DNA from: Desulfobacterales bacterium | Lineage (GTDB): Bacteria > Desulfobacterota > Desulfobacteria > Desulfobacterales > JAFDCJ01 | Assembly: GCA_020345785.1 (NCBI GenBank) | Contig: CP070771.1 | Coordinates: forward strand, 674,807 to 685,624 | DNA length: 10,818 bases | Direction: 5' to 3' | Part shown: one piece after another, positions 1 to 6,100 of the stretch | Layout of the letters: the number at the start of each line of letters is the position of its first letter | How positions within the stretch are numbered: the stretch's first letter is position 1 | Translations under genes and position numbers: made by a program | Notes under the pieces: generated by a model | Told to the model about the DNA's origin: nothing | The model's input: only the letters and a program-made list of their open reading frames with translations | Database searches by the model: none

Positions 1-71
1 ATAAGGACCAGTAAAATTCCAATTACGAATGTTTTGGTGAAAATTGAAAATGCCGAATGGGAGATAATCAT
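1..71 (+). other. Upstream leader of the giant Rhs gene
   Basis: This AT-rich stretch precedes the Rhs gene and contains no gene that I can recognise. No convincing -35/-10 promoter pair stands out, so the promoter may lie to the left of the window. The only clear element is the ribosome binding site at its right end. Confidence 0.5.
59..63 (+). promoter_or_regulatory. Ribosome binding site that sets the start of the Rhs gene
   Basis: GGGAG lies 8 bases before the ATG at 72, which is good Shine-Dalgarno spacing. The earlier in-frame ATG at 57 has only a weak GGTGA 16 bases upstream and would place five extra residues before a normal signal peptide. The start at 72 is therefore preferred. Confidence 0.7.
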
Positions 72-194
72 ATGAAACGCGCAGGCAACTACCCTTGTAA
101 ATCCCGTCGTCTAATTGCCAATGCCACGCTGTTTTTCTTTCTTTTTTCGATCATCTTCCCGGGTCTGCCGTTATCTCCGTCTCGGGTCCATGCC
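72..194 (+). other. Sec signal peptide of the Rhs protein
   Basis: Residues 1-41 have a basic N-region (K2, R3, K10, R12, R13), a hydrophobic core at about residues 18-30 and a VHA|Q signal peptidase I site. No lipobox cysteine is present: C9 lies in the N-region before the core. The YD repeats start almost at once after cleavage, so there is no N-terminal PAAR, VgrG-binding or DUF6531-type module before block 1. Confidence 0.85.
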
Positions 195-3100
195 CAAAGC
201 GCGGTGGCTTATGTTACGGAGTATACCTATGACCTCAATGGCAATATCCGGATCAGAACAACGCCCGACAATGATACCATTGAATATCAATATGACGGCC
301 TGAATCGCTTGATCAGAAAGATCTACCCCGACTTTTCCGAGGTGGTTTATCAATACGATGCCAATGGAAATCGTATTGAAATGACCGATCCGAGCGGCAC
401 CACCTATTATAGTTATGACCGCAACAATCGCCTGCGGGGAGTCCAGTTCCCCGGCATCAATCCGATTTACTACGCATACGATAAAGTCGGCAACCTGACT
501 CAAATCACGTATCCGACCGGTGAAGAAGTTATCTATGCTTATGATGATGACAACCGTCCCGTCAGCGTAACGGATTCAACCGGAACAACCTTGTATACCT
601 ACGACAGTCTGACCGGCAACCTGATACAGAAGGTCCTGCCCAATGGCGTCGTTACCGAATTAGAATATGATCTGGCCAAACGCGTGACCGATATGGTGAA
701 TAAAAAAGCGGACGGCACGCTGATAACCAGCTATCATTATGAATACGACGAAAACAGCAATCGCAAAAAGGTCATCGAAACAACTCCGACAGGAAGCAAA
801 ACCACTGATTATACTTACGACAAATTGAACCGTTTGCTCAGTGCGACTGCTTCGGATGGAACCTATGAAATCTACACCTACGACAGCAGCGGCAACCGCC
901 TGATCAAAGAAACTCAGGACGGTACGATAAACTATATTTACGATCAGGACAACCGTCTCCTGAGCGCAGGGAGTACCTACTTTTTCTACGATCAATCGGG
1001 AAATCTAATTCGAAAAATTGCTCCGGATAAAACCATCCAATATACCTACGAATTTGAGAACCGCCTCATTGAATATTTCGACGGTACGAACACCATTACC
1101 TTTGAATATGACGGTGATGGAAACCGGATATCGAAAACAGTCAACGGCGTTCAAAAGAAATACATCAATAATATCGCTACGCCAATCACCCAGGTCCTAT
1201 TCGAGACCACGGATCAAAACCACGTTATCAACCGATACACTTACGGTTTCTCGCGTTTAAATCAGATCAATCAAGGTCTTGTATCTTTTTATTTATATGA
1301 TAGCCCCGGCAGAAGCGTCACAGCCCTGACAAACAATAGCCAGGATGTCATCAACAGCTATACGTATAGCGGTTTTGGAAATATTTCAGGCGCCAATGAG
1401 TTAACCGAAAATAGCTACAAATTCGCTGGCGAGCAGTATGACGAGGAGACCGGCTTGATATATCTGAGGGCCCGTTACTACGATCCTGCCATCGGTCGAT
1501 TCATCACCAAGGATCCATTTCCCGGAAACACCCCGACACCGCAAACCAGTAACCCCTACCCATACGCCCAAAATAATCCTGTCAATGCAAGCGACCCCGA
1601 AGGAAAATATCTTGAATCCTTTCTGGATATCGCATTTATCGCCTATGATATCGTAGAATTAGTCAGGCAGCCCTCCTGGTACACGGCTGCGGCCCTAGGA
1701 CTTGATATTGGCGGGTTGTTTTTACCGGGGGCCACCGGGTTGGGTGCCGCCTACCGCGCCAGTCGCTTGGCTCCGACCAGAACCTTTTTAACAGAAGCCG
1801 CTACCAGAGCCATAAGAAATGTCGACACCACCGGTATGACCGCCCGCAATGCCGGGACGGCCTTGCATCGATACGCTGAAAATTTCGCCGGCAGCCGTAG
1901 AACTCTGATTATTGAACAGCCGTACCTGGGCGGCAACCCAATAAACTATCGTGCCTGGGGCAGTAATGTGCCTGACGTTGCAACCGGTACTGCGTTTAAC
2001 CCGACCGGAATATATGATTTCAAATTCGGTCAACAAGGAATTACGGGCGCTTGGGAAACGAGCCTGCGCAACAATTTGCCTGCATCGAGCTGGAACGTTC
2101 CCATCGTTGAAATTCGACCGTACACAGGGGGTTACCAGCGGCTCACCGGCGTGGGTTCACTGTATAATGTGTTGAGCAACGATTATTTTGGCGGCGTTTC
2201 CCTTTCCAAAACCGCTGATCTTATGGTCAACATCGATGACATTGCCGGCGCCACATACGATGAAGGTACCGGACAGATAATTCTCTACGGCAAAGAGGAC
2301 GTGTCGCTGCCGGCCATGGAATTGGACGACCTGGCCGTCGCCGTGCGCTCGGTCTATGGCTATGGCGGCCAGGCGGCGCAGGATCCCGGGGTCTCCATCG
2401 GAACCGAACCTTCGGAGGTGGCCGGACAGATGAAAGTGCGCTATGACGGGCAGACGTTTAACACGGAGTTCGGCTGGACGATGTTCGAATCCGACAGAGT
2501 CCTGAAGACGCTGATACTCGGGAAGGACAACCTCACGGGTAATCCGGTTTCAAGCGGCGTGCCGGGCTATATGAGTTTGCCAAATCGGTACGTGGCCCAA
2601 CCGGACAAAATCCCCGGTGATCGTTTTTCAAATCGGATGTGGTTCGTTCCGCAGGAAATCAGTCTGATACAGTCGGATGATGACAGTTCCATGGTTTTCA
2701 ATACGGTGGAAATGGAGCTCCTTACAGAATCAAAGTTTCAAGATAATGTTGTTGATAACCCGGTCGCCGAGGAATTTGCAGCGCACTTTACGCAGCACTA
2801 TGATGATTTTGCCGTTGATACTGAGTTTCCCATATTAGCAGAGCTCAAAAGGCTCGGAAAGATAACGTCGGTGGTCAAATGGATACGGGACAACAACATT
2901 CCCTTTGATCTGTCATTTTTTGAAAACTATACTCCCACCAATTACGCGACCCCCGAGTATACGCCCGAGACATCGGTGACCGCCGCCTATCCGGGTGGAA
3001 CCATTACGATGACGGGCGGTGTCAAATACCGGCTGGATGAAAGCAATTTTGCCACCTCCACAGATCCGCTGGCCGATATCCGGAAACAGGCAGCAACAGC

Positions 3101-6100
3101 GGCCAGGCCGGCTGAGACCCAGTTTAACTGGGACTTTTCGGATGCCGGCGAAGACTTTACAGCCGTCGCCCATTCCATGACCCGCGCCAAAAAAGACGGC
3201 AGCACGCGCAGGCATGAATTGGATATGCAATTTCCCGTAGAAGGCAATAATCCTTTAGCATTGATCAGATACTATAATTCATTCAACGACAAAACCTATG
3301 GCTTCGGATACGGTTGGAGCCTGACGCCATTCCAACTGAGGTTTACGGCTGATCAGCGGTCCTTTACCTTCGGCGGCCAGAGCCTGACGGTAACAAGCTA
3401 TTACCAGATCATGCTCACCAAAAACGGCAGTGAATACTTGTATTCTTTGCTGGGTCTCAACGCATCCAATCAGCCACTGTTTGCCCGTGATGGCGGACAG
3501 GATATTTTGCGTGACAACCAGGACGGCACCTTTACTTTAGTGGAGAAAAATGGCAGCCGTATTAATTTTGACGCCAACGGACGGCTGCAAAGCGTCAGCG
3601 ACAACAACGGCATCAGCATCTATTACATTTATAACGCATATGGTCTGGACACCATCACCCACCAGGGGGGGCGGACAATCACCCTGAACTACACGGGCGA
3701 GCGGATCACCAGCGCCGTCGGACCCGGCGCCAAGACCATCACCTACGGTTATGATGCCCAAGGCCGTTTGGAAAGCGTCACCAATGAGGAAAACGAAACG
3801 GTTACCTACGCCTACGACACGGATCACCGCCTGATCCGCGTCACTGATGCAAGATCGCAGCATGTTTTTCAGGCGAATTTTGACGATTACAATCGTGCCA
3901 CCAGCCAAACTTTCGGGATCAGCGCGGGTTACGGCGCCGATTTCCGCATGGCCGACCGCCTGTCCACGGTAACCGATCCGAATTCCGTTGTAACGAACCG
4001 GATCTTCGATACCGATTACCGCCTGCTGCAGTGGAACGACAGCGAAGGGCGCCAGGTTGACATCTCCTATAACGACACTCCCGGTGCCCAGAACTACGGC
4101 CCGCAAACGGTCACCGATCCGGAAGACAACTCCACGACCTATGGATATGACAATGCCGGCAACCTGAACTATATCCGCGACGGTGAGAACAACGAACAGC
4201 GCTTTTTATACGACATGAACAACAACCTGGCCGGCGCACGGGATGCCAGGGGATTTGACACCGTCTATATTTATGATGCCGGAAATCGGGTACGCCAAAT
4301 TCTTCATCACGCCGTGCTGGAAACAGATGCTGATGGTGCCTTTACCGGCAACTATAGTTATGCCCCCGACTATTTCACGCTTTTTAGCTACAATCCTGCC
4401 AACGGCAACTTGCTGTCGATCACAGATCCTGAAGGAAGAACGGTATCTCACACCTACGACGCCTTTGGTATGCCGGAGACCACCACCCGAACCAGCGGCT
4501 ACACGGACGAACGGACCTACGACGCAAGGTCGCGCTTAATCCGGATGGAGAACCAGGGCGGGGAGTATGTGGCCTATGACTATGACGGGGCCGATCGGGT
4601 TATCTTGATAACCACGGCGGCCGGCTCCGTGGCATTCGACTATGACCAAAACGGCAATATCAAACGCGTAACGGATGGTCGCAAAAACGAAACCCACTAT
4701 GACTATGATGAAAACAACAACCTGATCAGGGTGGTTGACGCCGAGCTGGGTCAAACGCTTTACGAATACGACCTCGTCAACAACCTTCTCACCAAAATTA
4801 CGCTGCCCAACGGCAGCACCAAGGAGATCGAGTACGACGATCTGAATCGCCCCATAAGAATCCGCCACATGATCACCCATCCCACCCCAAACCCGGCGGT
4901 CGTGACCGACACCGTTGATGTCGGTACCACCGGCGTGGGTGATTCCACCAGCCACCAGCTAAACCTCTGCAACAACGGCAGCGCGCCGCTTCAAATCACA
5001 GATGTTTCCACCGACAATCCGAACTTTGGGGCTGAATTCGCGGCACCGCTTATCATAAATCCAGGAGAATGCATTGATTTGAACTTCACGTTTTCCGGAG
5101 CGGTGGTCGGTCAGGATAACGCCATTGCAACCATCACGTTTGCGGACAATTCTTCAATCGCTGTCAATCTAAACGCAGAGGTGACACCGGAATCATTGGG
5201 CGCCCGTGCAGTATCGGTTCTTGACGGAATCCGCATCAGCTGGAACCCGTATCCCGGGATGGGCGCCTTTGATCACTACAGCCTATATCGCTCCACTGTT
5301 GAAATATCAGACATCAGCGGCCTGACCCCCATCATCACGCTAAGCTCAATCTCCGATACAAGTTATTTGGATACAACACCGGAATATGGAGAGGAATACT
5401 ACTATTGTGTGGTCGCCTTTGATACGAATTCCAGCATTCTGACTGCCATCGAATCCGTCGGTCCGGTTGCCAAGCTCAACCTGGGTAAAGTGGATGACGT
5501 CATCGAGGCGGCCTCATCTTCGCGCGATGAAAAAGCGGTTGATATTGCATACAACTCAGTTGCCGATGAGTATCTGGTGGTTTATGCCTATGATGCCTCG
5601 GGTACCGGCGGCAACTGGGATATCTACGGCCAGCGGATCAGCGGCAGCGGCGCAAAAATCGGCGGTGCCTTTGCGATTATGGCGAGCGGATATCATGAGC
5701 AGAATCCGCAACTGGCCTATAACGACGCCGAAAATGACTACCTGGTGGTTGCAGAATATGATTCCAATGGCGCCGGCCATTACCAGATCATAGGCCAGCG
5801 GGTGTCTGCCGGCGGAACGACCATCGGCGGCCCGATTAATATTCTCGGCACCACGACGTCACAATATTTGCCGTGCATCGCCTATAATCCATTGGATAAT
5901 CAATATCTGGTGGGTTTTGAAAACGATATTACGGGAGAAGGGTATCGTGATTTTGTCCGCATGGTAGTGAATGCCTCCGGCAGCGTGCTTGCGGGACAGT
6001 ACAACTCGCTAAATGGCTATCATTTCGCCAAACCCAAGTTGGCCTATAATACCCTTCAAAATGAACAGCTGAGCGTATTTGAACTTACAGACGGCAGCAG

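Noticed and set aside
57..71. Alternative upstream start of the giant protein at ATG 57
   Set aside because: It has poor Shine-Dalgarno spacing and adds five residues before a normal signal peptide. GGGAG at 59-63 fits the ATG at 72.
210..1430. Regular tandem pattern that could be read as a CRISPR array or DNA satellite
   Set aside because: Units are similar only at protein level (YD repeats) with diverged bases. There are no identical direct repeats or uniform spacers.
3537..4106. A 189-residue minus-strand frame opposite the second Rhs block
   Set aside because: It is a shadow of the YD codon pattern on the other strand, with no ribosome binding site or recognisable domain.
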